24,110 nucleotides of DNA from JAEMQF01 sp049297615 (GCA_049297615.1 JBAQUQ010000463.1:1-24110), one strand, 5' to 3'. Shown: positions 13,873-22,423, counted from the stretch's first letter. Translations and numbers: made by a program. Notes: generated from the sequence alone by a model not told the origin.

Positions 13873-15729
13873 ATGCGCAATCTCTGGAATCTGAACGACC
13901 TGAGGCCGAGCGACGAAATACTCGTGCCCGGCGAAACCTTGAGCAGCATGTTCTGGAACGCCGCCGCGCAGCGCGCTGGCCAGGTGTTCATGCGTCAAAA
14001 AAGCTTCGGTCTGTGGCGACAGTGGACCTGGTCGCAGACTGCGCGGGCAGTGCGCGAAATCGGCGACGGCCTGCTCAGCCTGGGATTGCAACCGGGGCAA
14101 TGCGCCTCGATCCTCTCGAACACCGTCGTCGAATGGGTGTTCGCTGACCTTGCCGTGCTCAGTTGCGGTGCGGTGTGCAACGGCATCTACCCCACCGATT
14201 CGGCTTCGCAGACGCACTTTCTTTGCGAGGACTCGAGCACGTGCATCTTGTTTGTCGAGGACGACGAGCAACTCGACAAGGCGCTTGAAGTGCGGCAGAA
14301 ACTGCCCCTGCTGCGAAAGATTGTGGTCTTCAACCCCAAAGGCTTGCGCGACTTCTCGGATCCGCAGGTGATAAGCCTCGCCGCATTGCGTGAATTGGGG
14401 CGAGTGCACGCCAAAGAGCATCCGCACGAGCTCGATCAGCGCACAGCCGCCTGCCGGCCGCAAGACTTGGCGATCCTCGTCTATACCTCGGGGACGACGG
14501 GCAAGGCCAAGGGTGCCATGCACTCGCATGGCGGCCTGGTCTATACCGTGCGCGGCTACAACGCAATCGTCGTGCAAGGCCCCGCTGACGAGCGCATGTG
14601 CTTTCTGCCGCTCTGCCACATCGCCGAGCGCGTCGGCGGCGAGTACTCTTCCGTCTATACCGGTGCAGTGTTGAATTTCGTGGAGAACCCGCAGACCGTT
14701 CCCGAGAACGTGCGCGAGATCGCGCCCACCGTGTTCACTGCCGTGCCACGCGTATGGGAGAAGTTCTATTCGGCCGTGGCGATCTCGCTGCGCGAGTCGG
14801 GCAAGATTCAGCAGGCCATCTATGCATGGGGGTTGGGCGTGGGGATGCGCATCGCCGAGTCCGTGCTGGAGGGCCGGCCGGTCAGCGCCGCGCTGAAGAT
14901 CCAATTCATGTTCGCGCGTTGGTTGGCCTTGGACAATGTGCGCAAATCGATAGGCATTCATAGGGCGCGATTCCTCATCACGGGCGCGGCGCCGATCTCG
15001 CCCGATTTGGTGAAGTGGTACTTGGCCCTGGGCGTGCCCATGCTCGAGGTGTGGGGGATGACGGAGTCGTGCGGTGCCTCCACCTATATGCCGGCGAGCC
15101 GCATCAAGCCGGGCTCAGTGGGGCCGGCCTGCCCGTACAACGAAGTCAAGCTCGACCCGGCGACGGGCGAAATCCTGGTGCGCGGCCGCAACGTCTTCAT
15201 GGGCTACCTGAATCAGCCCGAGAAGACCCGTGAGGCCATAGACGCCGACGCCTGGTTGCACACCGGCGACGTGGGCACGGTCGACGCCGACGGGTACTTC
15301 CGCATCACCGACCGCATGAAAGACATCATCATCACGGCGGGCGGCAAGAACATCACGCCCAGTGAGTTCGAGAACGACCTGAAGTTTTCTCCCTACATCA
15401 CCGACGCCGTCGTCGTGGGCGACAAGCGCGCCTTCCTCACGGCGATCGTGATGATCGATCAGGAGAACGTCGAGAAATTCGCCCAGGACCACGACATCCC
15501 GTTCAGCAACTACAAGAGCCTGACGCGGACCAAGGAAGTGCAGGAGCTGATCTGGGGCGAAATCGAGCGCATCAACGACAAATTCGCGCGTGCCGAGCAG
15601 ATCAAGAAGTTTTACCTGCTCGAGAACCAGTTGAGCGCCGAAGACGACGAACTGACGCCGACGATGAAGCTCAAACGCAAGTTCGTCGAGAAGAAGTATG
15701 CTGAGCACATCGACGCAATGTATCGTTGA
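13873..15729 (+). CDS. AMP-forming long-chain-type acyl-CoA ligase
   Basis: Adenylate-forming enzyme of 618 residues that activates a carboxylic acid with ATP and joins it to CoA. The phosphate-binding loop YTSGTTGKAKGAMHSHG is at about 204-220. The A5 motif VWGMTESCG and the A7/A8 motifs LHTGDVG and ITDRMKDIIITAGGKNITPSEFE follow, and EQIKKFYLL comes near the C-terminus. These features match long-chain fatty-acyl-CoA synthetases more than acetyl-CoA synthetases. It sits between livF and the binding-protein gene, so it probably acts on the imported compound or its product. Such LIV operons with a ligase are known in Burkholderiales; the substrate (fatty, aromatic or terpenoid acid) is not determined. 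Confidence 0.92.
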   Translation: MRNLWNLNDLRPSDEILVPGETLSSMFWNAAAQRAGQVFMRQKSFGLWRQWTWSQTARAVREIGDGLLSLGLQPGQCASILSNTVVEWVFADLAVLSCGAVCNGIYPTDSASQTHFLCEDSSTCILFVEDDEQLDKALEVRQKLPLLRKIVVFNPKGLRDFSDPQVISLAALRELGRVHAKEHPHELDQRTAACRPQDLAILVYTSGTTGKAKGAMHSHGGLVYTVRGYNAIVVQGPADERMCFLPLCHIAERVGGEYSSVYTGAVLNFVENPQTVPENVREIAPTVFTAVPRVWEKFYSAVAISLRESGKIQQAIYAWGLGVGMRIAESVLEGRPVSAALKIQFMFARWLALDNVRKSIGIHRARFLITGAAPISPDLVKWYLALGVPMLEVWGMTESCGASTYMPASRIKPGSVGPACPYNEVKLDPATGEILVRGRNVFMGYLNQPEKTREAIDADAWLHTGDVGTVDADGYFRITDRMKDIIITAGGKNITPSEFENDLKFSPYITDAVVVGDKRAFLTAIVMIDQENVEKFAQDHDIPFSNYKSLTRTKEVQELIWGEIERINDKFARAEQIKKFYLLENQLSAEDDELTPTMKLKRKFVEKKYAEHIDAMYR

Positions 15730-15768
15730 GCCTGTCACTCCCACAATGACCTCGTAAGGAGACACAAG

Positions 15769-16935
15769 ATGAAGTTCAATTGCAGGATCGTCGCTATCGT
15801 GCTGGCTGCCGTGGCTCCCTGCGCGCTGGCCCAGACGCAAGGCGTGAGCAAGACCGAAATCACGATCGGTTCAATCCAGGATCTGTCGGGCCCGATCGCC
15901 GGTTTCGGCAAACAAGTTCGCTTGGGAATGATGCTGCGTGTCGACGAGGTCAATGAACAGGGCGGCATCGGCGGGCGCAAACTCAGGTTGCTCGTCGAAG
16001 ATTCGGCCTACGACCCGAAGAAGGCCGTGCTCGCGGCGCAAAAGCTCGTCAACCAGGACAAGATCTTCATCATGGCCGGCCACATCGGCACGCCGACGAA
16101 CAATGCGGCGATGCCGGTGCAGTTCGAGAAGAATGTCATCAACTTCATGCCCGTGACGGCGGCGCGCGAAATGTACGAGCCCTTCCATCGCCTCAAGTAC
16201 TCGTTCGCCGTCACATACTACGATCAGATGCGCAGCTTCCTGCCTAAGATCGTCAAGGACAAGGGCGTCAAACGCGCTTGTACGATTTACCAGGACGACG
16301 ACTTCGGGCTCGAGGTCCTGCGCGGCGCGGAGGCGGGGTTGAAGTCGATCGGCATGGAACTGATCGAAAAGACTTCGTACAAACGCGGCGCTACCGACTT
16401 CTCGTCGCAGGTGGCGCGCATGAAGGCCTCGGGCTGCGAACTGGTGGTGCTGGGAACGATCATTCGCGAGACGATCGGCACGATCGGCGAATCGCGCAAG
16501 ACCGGCTTCAACCCGGTATTCGTGGGTTCGAGTGCGGCCTACACCGACCTGATCCACAAGCTCGGCGGCAAGGCGATGGACGGGCTGTACGCGACCATGA
16601 CGACCCAGCATCCCTATCTCGACGAAACGTCGCAGCAGATCAGCTTTTGGGCCAACAAATACAAGACCAAGTTCAACGAAGACCCTACGGTGTTCTCGGT
16701 CTACGGCTACAACATCATCGACGCCTTCATCCTTGCCGCGGGAAAGGCCGGAGCCAATCTGACGACCGACACCTTCGTCAAGGCCATGGATACGATGAAG
16801 ATTCCCCCTGATATCTTCGGCAGTCCCGAGGCGACGTTCTCGCCGACCAAACGGCTGGGGAGCGATGCCTCGCGCCTGTCACAAATCGTCGACGGCAAAT
16901 GGAAGGTCGTATCCGACTACGTCAAGCCGCATTGA
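15769..16935 (+). CDS. LivJ/LivK-like periplasmic binding protein
   Basis: Periplasmic receptor of 388 residues for the LivHMGF transporter upstream. The signal peptide runs to about residue 21 (AAVAPCALA then QTQGVS), followed by the family opening KTEITIGSIQDLSGPIAGFG. AAQKLVNQDKIFIMAGHIG is the usual ligand-pocket region, and the segment YQDDDFGLEVLRGAE lies between the two lobes. A strong ribosome-binding site AAGGAGA precedes the ATG by 6 nt. The protein belongs to Peripla_BP_6, whose ligands include amino acids, amides, urea and aromatic acids. Given the ligase in the operon, a carboxylic acid is likely, but this is inference. Confidence 0.93.
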   Translation: MKFNCRIVAIVLAAVAPCALAQTQGVSKTEITIGSIQDLSGPIAGFGKQVRLGMMLRVDEVNEQGGIGGRKLRLLVEDSAYDPKKAVLAAQKLVNQDKIFIMAGHIGTPTNNAAMPVQFEKNVINFMPVTAAREMYEPFHRLKYSFAVTYYDQMRSFLPKIVKDKGVKRACTIYQDDDFGLEVLRGAEAGLKSIGMELIEKTSYKRGATDFSSQVARMKASGCELVVLGTIIRETIGTIGESRKTGFNPVFVGSSAAYTDLIHKLGGKAMDGLYATMTTQHPYLDETSQQISFWANKYKTKFNEDPTVFSVYGYNIIDAFILAAGKAGANLTTDTFVKAMDTMKIPPDIFGSPEATFSPTKRLGSDASRLSQIVDGKWKVVSDYVKPH

Positions 16936-16978
16936 CTCGGGGCCGACGCTGGCCACTCTAGTCCGCTCTAGGCTGGGC

Positions 16979-18133
16979 TCAGCGCCGGGCCGGCAGCGTG
17001 TGCATGAACTTGCAGATGATGCCGAGCATCACTTCGTCGGCGCCACCGCCGATCGACGCCAGGCGCCCGTCGCGATACAGGCGCGACACCGGGTTGTCCC
17101 AGGTGTAGCCCATGCCGCCCCAATATTGCATGCAGGCGTCGGGCACACTGCGCAGCAGGCGCCCGGCCTTGAGCTTGGCCATCGAAGCCCATTCCGTCAC
17201 ATCGCGGCCGGCGACGTAGTGCTCAGTGGCCATATAGGTGAGGCCGCGCAGCGCTTCGATTTCAGTCTTGAGTTCGGCCAATCTGAAATGCACGCTCTGG
17301 TGGTCGAGCACGCCGGCGCCGAAAATCTGGCGCTCGCGGGCATATTCAGCCGTGAGTTCCACGCAGTTGAGCAGGCCTTGAATCGCGTTCGCCGCAGCCC
17401 ACAGGCGCTCTTCCTGGAACTGCATCATCTGGTAGGTAAAGCCTGAGCCCTCCTCGCCGATGCGGTTCGATTGCGGAACGCGCACGTCGTCGAAGTGGAT
17501 CAGACCGGTGTCGCTGGACATCATGCCGATCTTGCGTATCTTCTTGGCCTTCACGATGCCGGGCGTGTTCATCGGAACGACGATCAGGCTCTTGTTCTTG
17601 TGACCAGCACCTTCCGAGGTGTTGGCCAGCAGGCACATCCAGTCGGCCTGCAAGCTGTTCGTGATCCACATCTTCGCGCCGTTGATGACGTAGTCGCCGC
17701 CGTCTTTGCGCGCCGTGGTCTTGATCGCCGCGACGTCCGAGCCTGCGCCAGGCTCGGACACGCCGATGCACGCGACGTGTTCGCCGGCAATCGCGGGCGC
17801 GAGGAATTCGCGGCGCAGCGCGTCAGAGCCAAAACGCGCCAGCGCCGGCGTTGCCATGTCGGTCTGCACGCCGATGGCCATGGGCACACCACCGCAAGCA
17901 ATGTCGCCCAGGGCCTGCGCCATCACGACCGAGTAAGAGTAGTCCAGCCCCATGCCGCCGAACTCGGTGGGCTTGGTCAGGCCCAGCAAGCCGAGTTTGC
18001 CCAGGCCGGCAAAAACCTCATGCGCTGGGAAGATTTCCGCGGCTTCCCAGGCATCGACCTGCGGGTTGATCTCCTGCGCAATGAAGCGCTTGAGTGTGCT
18101 CCTGATCGCTTCGTGTTCGGGCGTCAGTTGCAT
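16979..18133 (-). CDS. Acyl-CoA dehydrogenase (IVD/LCAD-type base placement)
   Basis: FAD-dependent enzyme of 384 residues that introduces a 2,3-double bond into an acyl-CoA. The FAD/substrate motifs CIGVSEPGAGSDVA (about 122-135) and KMWITNS (154-160) are present. C-terminal motifs are ARERQIFG (265-272), QYWGGMGYTWDNPVSRLYRD (336-354) and IGGGADEVML (361-370). The Glu of MCAD (IYEGT motif) is replaced by Gly363. Instead Glu242 in FQEERLWAA lines up with the catalytic Glu of isovaleryl-CoA and long-chain enzymes, so a branched or long substrate is plausible. It converges on the binding-protein gene of the LIV operon; its regulator and electron acceptor are not visible. Start ATG at 18133. 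Confidence 0.93.
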   Translation of the reverse strand: MQLTPEHEAIRSTLKRFIAQEINPQVDAWEAAEIFPAHEVFAGLGKLGLLGLTKPTEFGGMGLDYSYSVVMAQALGDIACGGVPMAIGVQTDMATPALARFGSDALRREFLAPAIAGEHVACIGVSEPGAGSDVAAIKTTARKDGGDYVINGAKMWITNSLQADWMCLLANTSEGAGHKNKSLIVVPMNTPGIVKAKKIRKIGMMSSDTGLIHFDDVRVPQSNRIGEEGSGFTYQMMQFQEERLWAAANAIQGLLNCVELTAEYARERQIFGAGVLDHQSVHFRLAELKTEIEALRGLTYMATEHYVAGRDVTEWASMAKLKAGRLLRSVPDACMQYWGGMGYTWDNPVSRLYRDGRLASIGGGADEVMLGIICKFMHTLPARR

Positions 18134-18181
18134 TGGGTCTCCGGCCCGCGCGCGGCTTGGCAGGTGGGCGCGCGCGTTTCG

Positions 18182-18490
18182 CTATTTGAGGGTCAGCAGC
18201 CACTGCACCAATTGCTTGGCCTCGGCTTCGCTGACCTGGGCGTTGGCGGGCATGGGCACAGGCCCCCACACACCCGAGCCCCCCTTGAGGACTTTCTGCG
18301 CCAACTTGTCGACGGCGTCTTTCTGGCCGGCGTACTTGGCTGCGACTTCCTTGTAGGCGGGGCCGACGAGCTTCTTGTCGACGGCATGGCAGGCCATGCA
18401 GTTCTTCTTGGCGGCGAGGTCCGGGTTGGCCAGTGCGGGACCGGTGCTTGCGGCAGCGAGCAGTATCGTCAAAGCAGGGAACAACTTCAT
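18182..18490 (-). CDS. Small class I c-type cytochrome (c551/c8-like)
   Basis: Periplasmic monohaem electron carrier of 102 residues. The signal peptide MKLFPALTILLAAASTGPALA is followed by a mature domain with the haem-binding CMACH at 31-35. The sixth-ligand Met is probably Met80 in GPVPMPAN, the typical c551 loop. The C-terminal helix is AEAKQLVQWLLTLK. A clear ribosome-binding site GAAAGGAAACC precedes the ATG at 18490, so the longer frame to 18547 is not used. It lies 48 bp upstream of the acyl-CoA dehydrogenase gene, but functional linkage between them is not shown. Confidence 0.93.
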   Translation of the reverse strand: MKLFPALTILLAAASTGPALANPDLAAKKNCMACHAVDKKLVGPAYKEVAAKYAGQKDAVDKLAQKVLKGGSGVWGPVPMPANAQVSEAEAKQLVQWLLTLK

Positions 18491-18642
18491 GGTTTCCTTT
18501 CGGGCGGGTTGATTCGACTGATCTGTCGGATTGGAGTGGTCGTACATTCAAGGCAACGGATTGTAAGAGCGTCGGTTGACGCACTCATGGCAGGCGGCGC
18601 GCCGGGCCGAGTCTGGCGGGCCCAATGTGGAGGGATCGAGGC

Positions 18643-18915
18643 ATGTGGTTCATTGCAGCCGGGGTCGTGTTGGTCGTGTTGAACCTGCTGGGGGTCGGGC
18701 CCATTGGCGAATGGACCTGGAACCTCACGGGGGACCTGTGGAAGTTCGTCCTGCCATTCGCTTTCGCCCTTGGGTGGTGGGCCTGGTCGGACTCGTCGGG
18801 CTTGACCAAGCGCCGCGAGATGGAGCGCATGGACGCACGCAAAGAGTTGCGGCGCGAGAAGAACATGGACGCGCTGGGGCTGAACTCACGGGCCCGACGC
18901 AAATCCAAACCCTGA
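18643..18915 (+). CDS. Small Trp-rich membrane protein (TIGR04438-type)
   Basis: Protein of 90 residues from the ATG at 18643, preceded by GGAGGG 8-9 nt upstream; an ATG at 18625 would add six residues. Two hydrophobic segments occur (MWFIAAGVVLVVLNLLGVG and about 33-48, FVLPFAFALGWWAW). They are followed by a conserved-looking basic tail with KRREMERMDARKELRREK. This matches the small Trp-rich proteins of betaproteobacteria, whose function is unknown. It is transcribed divergently from the cytochrome gene and convergently with ilvD, from which it is separated by 24 bp. Confidence 0.85.
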   Translation: MWFIAAGVVLVVLNLLGVGPIGEWTWNLTGDLWKFVLPFAFALGWWAWSDSSGLTKRREMERMDARKELRREKNMDALGLNSRARRKSKP

Positions 18916-18923
18916 TCGCACCT

Positions 18924-18938
18924 CGCCCTGCTTGGGCG
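18924..18938. terminator. Weak hairpin between convergent genes
   Basis: CGCCC/GGGCG with a 5-nt loop lies in the 24-bp gap between the Trp-rich protein stop and the ilvD stop. It could serve both directions. The stem is short and there is no T-tract. Confidence 0.3.
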
Positions 18939-18939
18939 C

Positions 18940-20622
18940 CTATTCGTCGAGGTCCAGCACCGCCCCGGTGCTCGCGCTCGAGGCGTTCTTCGCAAACTTG
19001 GCCAGCACGCCGCGGGTGTAACGCGGAGGCGGTGCAGTCCAATTCGCGCGGCGCTCGGCCAGCTCGGCCGCAGTGACGTCGAGCTTCAAGCTCAGGGTGT
19101 GGGCATCGATCGTGATCGAGTCGCCCTCCCGAACCAGGGCAATGGCGCCTCCGGCGTAAGCCTCGGGTGCGACATGGCCGACCACCATGCCCCAGGTACC
19201 GCCGGAGAAGCGCCCGTCGGTTACCAGGCCCACCGTTTCGCCCAGTCCCTGGCCGATCAGTGCGCTCGTGGGGGCCAGCATCTCGGGCATCCCGGGCGCA
19301 CCCTTCGGGCCGAGGTAACGCAGCACCATCACGTCACCATCCTTGATTTGCCGCGCCATGATCGCCGCCATGGCACTTTGCTCGTCGTCGAAAACCCGCG
19401 CCGGACCGGTGATCTGGAGGTTTTTCAGCCCGGTAATCTTCGCCACTGCTCCTTCGGGCGCGAGATTGCCGCGCAGGATGGCAAGATGACCTTGCCGATA
19501 CATGGGGTTTTCAATGGTGTGAATCACGTCCTGGTCGGCGCGCGGCGCGTCCTGGACATCGGCCAGCGACTGTGCAATCGTCTTACCGGCGATCGTCATG
19601 CACTCGCCGTGCAGCAGGCCGGCGCCCAGCAAGATCTTCATGACCTGGGGGATGCCGCCGGCCTTGTGCAAGTCCACGGCCAAGTACTTGCCAGAGGGCT
19701 TGAGGTCGCACAGCACCGGCACTTTTCGGCGCATGCGTTCGAAATCGTCGATGCCCCACGGTACTTCTGCCGCATGCGCGATCGCGAGGAAGTGCAGCAC
19801 GGCATTCGTCGAGCCCCCAGTGGCCATGACGACCGCGACGGCGTTCTCGATGGACTTGTGCGTCACGATATCGCGCGGTTTGCGATTCGCTTTGACTGCG
19901 TCGACCAAAACGCGTGCCGCCGCTTTGGCCGAATGCACGATCTCGTCATGCGGATTGGCCATCGTGCTCGAGCTCGGCAGGCTCATGCCGAGTGCTTCGA
20001 AGGCTGAGCTCATCGTGTTGGCGGTGTACATGCCACCACAAGAGCCGCTGCCGGGAATGGCGCGGCGCTCGATCTGGCTGAAGTCTTCTTGCGTCATTTT
20101 GCCCGCCGTGAACTGGCCCACCGCTTCGAACACACTGACGATATTCAGATCCTGGCCTTTGTAGTGGCCGGGCAGGATCGTGCCACCGTAAACGTAGATG
20201 GCAGGCACATTGGCACGCAATATTCCCATCATGCCGCCGGGCATGTTCTTGTCGCAGCCGCCGACAACGAGCACGCCGTCCATCCACTGGCCGCCGACGC
20301 AGGTTTCGATGCAGTCGGCGATGACCTCGCGCGATACCAGGCTGTACTTCATGCCTTCCGTGCCCATCGCCATGCCGTCGCTGATGGTCGGTGTACCGAA
20401 GATTTGCGCATTGCCGCCCGCCTCTTCGATTGCGGCCACAGCAGCGTCGGCAAGCTTTTGCAGGCCCGAGTTGCACGGAGTGATCGTTGAGTGACCATTG
20501 GCCACGCCGATCATCGGTTTCTTGAAGTCGCCCTCTTGGTAGCCCAGGGCGTAGTACATCGAGCGGTTCGGCGCGCGAGCCACGCCCTCAGTGATATTTC
20601 TCGAGCGTCGGTTGGATGTCAT
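18940..20622 (-). CDS. ilvD: Dihydroxy-acid dehydratase
   Basis: Fe-S enzyme of isoleucine/valine/leucine and pantothenate synthesis that dehydrates 2,3-dihydroxy-acids to 2-keto acids in the cytoplasm. The protein has 560 residues, the shorter class. Candidate cluster ligands are Cys50 (TITPCNSG), Cys123 (VGGCDKNMPGG) and Cys195 (GSGSCGGMYTANTMSS). DGRFSGGT near the C-terminus is the other IlvD signature. Start ATG at 20622 (MTSNRRSRNITEGV); a longer frame upstream has no support. Transcribed divergently from lgt with a 134-bp gap. It stands alone rather than in an ilv operon. Confidence 0.97.
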   Translation of the reverse strand: MTSNRRSRNITEGVARAPNRSMYYALGYQEGDFKKPMIGVANGHSTITPCNSGLQKLADAAVAAIEEAGGNAQIFGTPTISDGMAMGTEGMKYSLVSREVIADCIETCVGGQWMDGVLVVGGCDKNMPGGMMGILRANVPAIYVYGGTILPGHYKGQDLNIVSVFEAVGQFTAGKMTQEDFSQIERRAIPGSGSCGGMYTANTMSSAFEALGMSLPSSSTMANPHDEIVHSAKAAARVLVDAVKANRKPRDIVTHKSIENAVAVVMATGGSTNAVLHFLAIAHAAEVPWGIDDFERMRRKVPVLCDLKPSGKYLAVDLHKAGGIPQVMKILLGAGLLHGECMTIAGKTIAQSLADVQDAPRADQDVIHTIENPMYRQGHLAILRGNLAPEGAVAKITGLKNLQITGPARVFDDEQSAMAAIMARQIKDGDVMVLRYLGPKGAPGMPEMLAPTSALIGQGLGETVGLVTDGRFSGGTWGMVVGHVAPEAYAGGAIALVREGDSITIDAHTLSLKLDVTAAELAERRANWTAPPPRYTRGVLAKFAKNASSASTGAVLDLDE

Positions 20623-20756
20623 AACGGCCCCGTGGTTCTGAACGGCGAAAGTGGCTGAACTATAGCCAGCGCCGCGCGGCGCACGGCTAGAGGCTCGCTC
20701 TGTGTTCGCTCCCTGCTGCGCGCAGCCGAGCAATCGAGCCCCCTTATCATCGTGAC
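20623..20756. promoter_or_regulatory. Divergent ilvD/lgt promoter region
   Basis: Gap of 134 bp. A TATAGT -10-like hexamer for ilvD lies on the minus strand at 20664-20659, and a TATCAT-like one for lgt is close to its start. A perfect 14-bp palindrome GCGCCGCGCGGCGC is at 20669-20682. No clear -35 elements are seen. Confidence 0.4.
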
Positions 20757-21572
20757 ATGCTGGTCCATCCCCAGTTCAGTCCCATCGCCGTGCAGATCGG
20801 TCCGGTGGCGATCCATTGGTATGGCCTGACCTATCTGGTCGCGTTCGGCCTGTTCATCTGGCTCGCGGCGCTGCGCGTCAAGCAGCCGCAGTTTGCGCAA
20901 TCGGGTTGGACGCGCCGCGACGTCGAAGACCTGCTGTTTTACGGCGTCCTCGGCGTTGTGATCGGCGGGCGCCTGGGCTATGTGATCTTCTACAAGCCCG
21001 GCTATTACGCGGCCAACCCTTTGGAGATTTTCGCTGTCTGGAAGGGTGGCATGGCGTTTCACGGCGGTTTGCTGGGGGTGCTGGCAGCTCTGTTGTTCTT
21101 CGCGCGTTCGCGCGGGCGCAGGTTTTTGGAAGTCGGCGACCTGATCGCGCCTTGCGTTCCTACCGGCCTGGCTTCGGGACGCATCGGCAACTTCATCAAT
21201 GGCGAGTTGTGGGGTCGGGCTGCCGACCCGAGCCTGCCGTGGGCCATGGCGTTCCCGCAGTCGGGGACGCAAATCGCCCGACATCCCTCGCCGCTTTACC
21301 AGTTCGCGCTCGAAGGGATCTTGCTTTTTGTGCTGCTGTGGCTGTACTCGCGCCAGCGGCGCGCCCTCGGGCAGGTTTCGGGAGCGTTTTTGCTGGGCTA
21401 CGGGCTGCTGCGCTTCGTGGCCGAATACTTTCGCGAGCCCGACAGTTTTTTGGGTCTGCAGGCCTTGAACCTGAGCATGGGGCAATGGTTGTGCGTGCCG
21501 ATGATCCTTGCGGGGCTGGGTTTGTGGCTGTGGGCCGGGCGCCAGCCGGCGTCCGGCGCTGAACGGAAATAG
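20757..21572 (+). CDS. lgt: Prolipoprotein diacylglyceryl transferase
   Basis: Integral inner-membrane enzyme of 271 residues that attaches diacylglycerol from phosphatidylglycerol to the lipobox Cys of prolipoproteins. The signature GRIGNFINGELWGR is at 141-154, giving Arg142 and Glu150 as the conserved catalytic-site residues. His102 in GMAFHGG matches the conserved His. HPSPLYQ and the C-terminal FVAEYFREPD are also typical. About seven hydrophobic helices are visible. ATG at 20757. dnaQ follows after 2 bp, so the two genes probably form one transcript. Confidence 0.96.
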   Translation: MLVHPQFSPIAVQIGPVAIHWYGLTYLVAFGLFIWLAALRVKQPQFAQSGWTRRDVEDLLFYGVLGVVIGGRLGYVIFYKPGYYAANPLEIFAVWKGGMAFHGGLLGVLAALLFFARSRGRRFLEVGDLIAPCVPTGLASGRIGNFINGELWGRAADPSLPWAMAFPQSGTQIARHPSPLYQFALEGILLFVLLWLYSRQRRALGQVSGAFLLGYGLLRFVAEYFREPDSFLGLQALNLSMGQWLCVPMILAGLGLWLWAGRQPASGAERK

Positions 21573-21574
21573 CC

Positions 21575-22285
21575 ATGCGGCAGGTCTTTCTGGACACCGA
21601 GACGACGGGCCTCAACCCCCTGGGCGGCGACCGGGTTGTCGAAATCGGCTGCGTGGAGATGCTCAATCGCCGCCTCTCGGGGCGCAATCTGCACTTCTAT
21701 TTGAACCCGCAGCGTCCCAGCCACGAAGACGCCCTCAAGGTGCATGGCCTGAGCGACGAGTTCCTGGCCGACAAGCCCTTGTTCGCCGCGGTTGCCGACG
21801 AACTGCTCGTCTACCTCGAAGGTGCCGAGGTGATCATTCACAACGCCGACTTCGATGTGGGATTTCTGGACGCCGAGCTCGCCCGAATCGCCAAACCGAA
21901 GATCCAGGATCACGTGGCATGCATCACCGACACCCTGATGCTGGCGCGCGAAATGTTCCCCGGAAAGTCGAACTCACTGGATGCATTGTGCAAGCGGCTC
22001 GAGGTTGACAACACGAGCCGCACCCTGCACGGTGCCTTGCTCGATGCGGGGCTCCTCGCCGAGGTTTATCTGCGCATGACGCGCGGCCAGAAGTCGCTTG
22101 TGATCGACGCCGGCGAGTCCAGCGGGTTCGAGCCCGGCTTTGAGGCGATCGACCTCGGCGTGCTCGAAATAGTCGTGATTGAAGCTCGAGGAGACGAGCT
22201 CGTCTCCCATGAAGCAGTGCTGGCCGAGTTGGACAAGGCCAGTGGCGGCAAGACGGTGTGGCGCGCCCTTGCGGAGTCAGTCTGA
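21575..22285 (+). CDS. dnaQ: DNA polymerase III epsilon subunit (3'-5' exonuclease)
   Basis: Proofreading subunit of the replicative polymerase, 236 residues, as usual. Exo I is FLDTETTG with Asp7 and Glu9. Exo II is IHNADFDVGFLD. Exo III epsilon is around RTLHGALLDAGLLAEVY, giving the catalytic His and Asp. A QKSLVIDA segment occupies the place of the clamp-binding motif found after the exonuclease domain in E. coli, and a C-terminal tail would contact the polymerase. ATG at 21575, 2 bp after the lgt stop. Confidence 0.95.
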   Translation: MRQVFLDTETTGLNPLGGDRVVEIGCVEMLNRRLSGRNLHFYLNPQRPSHEDALKVHGLSDEFLADKPLFAAVADELLVYLEGAEVIIHNADFDVGFLDAELARIAKPKIQDHVACITDTLMLAREMFPGKSNSLDALCKRLEVDNTSRTLHGALLDAGLLAEVYLRMTRGQKSLVIDAGESSGFEPGFEAIDLGVLEIVVIEARGDELVSHEAVLAELDKASGGKTVWRALAESV

Positions 22286-22341
22286 GCCTAGGCCCTGTGG
22301 CACAATTCCGCAGCTTTCAGCGGACCCCGAAAACCAGATTC

Positions 22342-22416
22342 GGGCGGTTAGCTCAGGGGTAGAGCGCCTCGTTCACACCGAGGAGGTCGCAGGTTCGAAA
22401 CCTGCACCGCCCACCA
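22342..22416 (+). tRNA. tRNA-Val (anticodon CAC)
   Basis: Cloverleaf read by eye: acceptor GGGCGGT pairs with ACCGCCC; D-arm GCTCAGGGGTAGAGC; anticodon stem CCTCG/CGAGG with loop TTCACAC, so anticodon CAC (valine, GUG codons); T-arm GCAGG-TTCGAAA-CCTGC; and encoded CCA at 22414-22416. It lies between dnaQ and the kinase gene. Confidence 0.97.
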
Positions 22417-22423
22417 TGCAAGT

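Noticed and set aside
13792..14961. Long minus-strand open frame opposite the acyl-CoA ligase
   Set aside because: It is antisense to the conserved AMP-binding motifs and has shadow-like composition.
17471..18682. Long plus-strand open frame opposite the acyl-CoA dehydrogenase and cytochrome c genes
   Set aside because: Both minus-strand proteins have clear motifs, and the plus-strand frame runs through two genes without any domain signal.
22286..22341. CACAAT as a -10 box for the tRNA gene
   Set aside because: No -35 element at normal spacing. The tRNA could equally be read from the lgt-dnaQ transcript.
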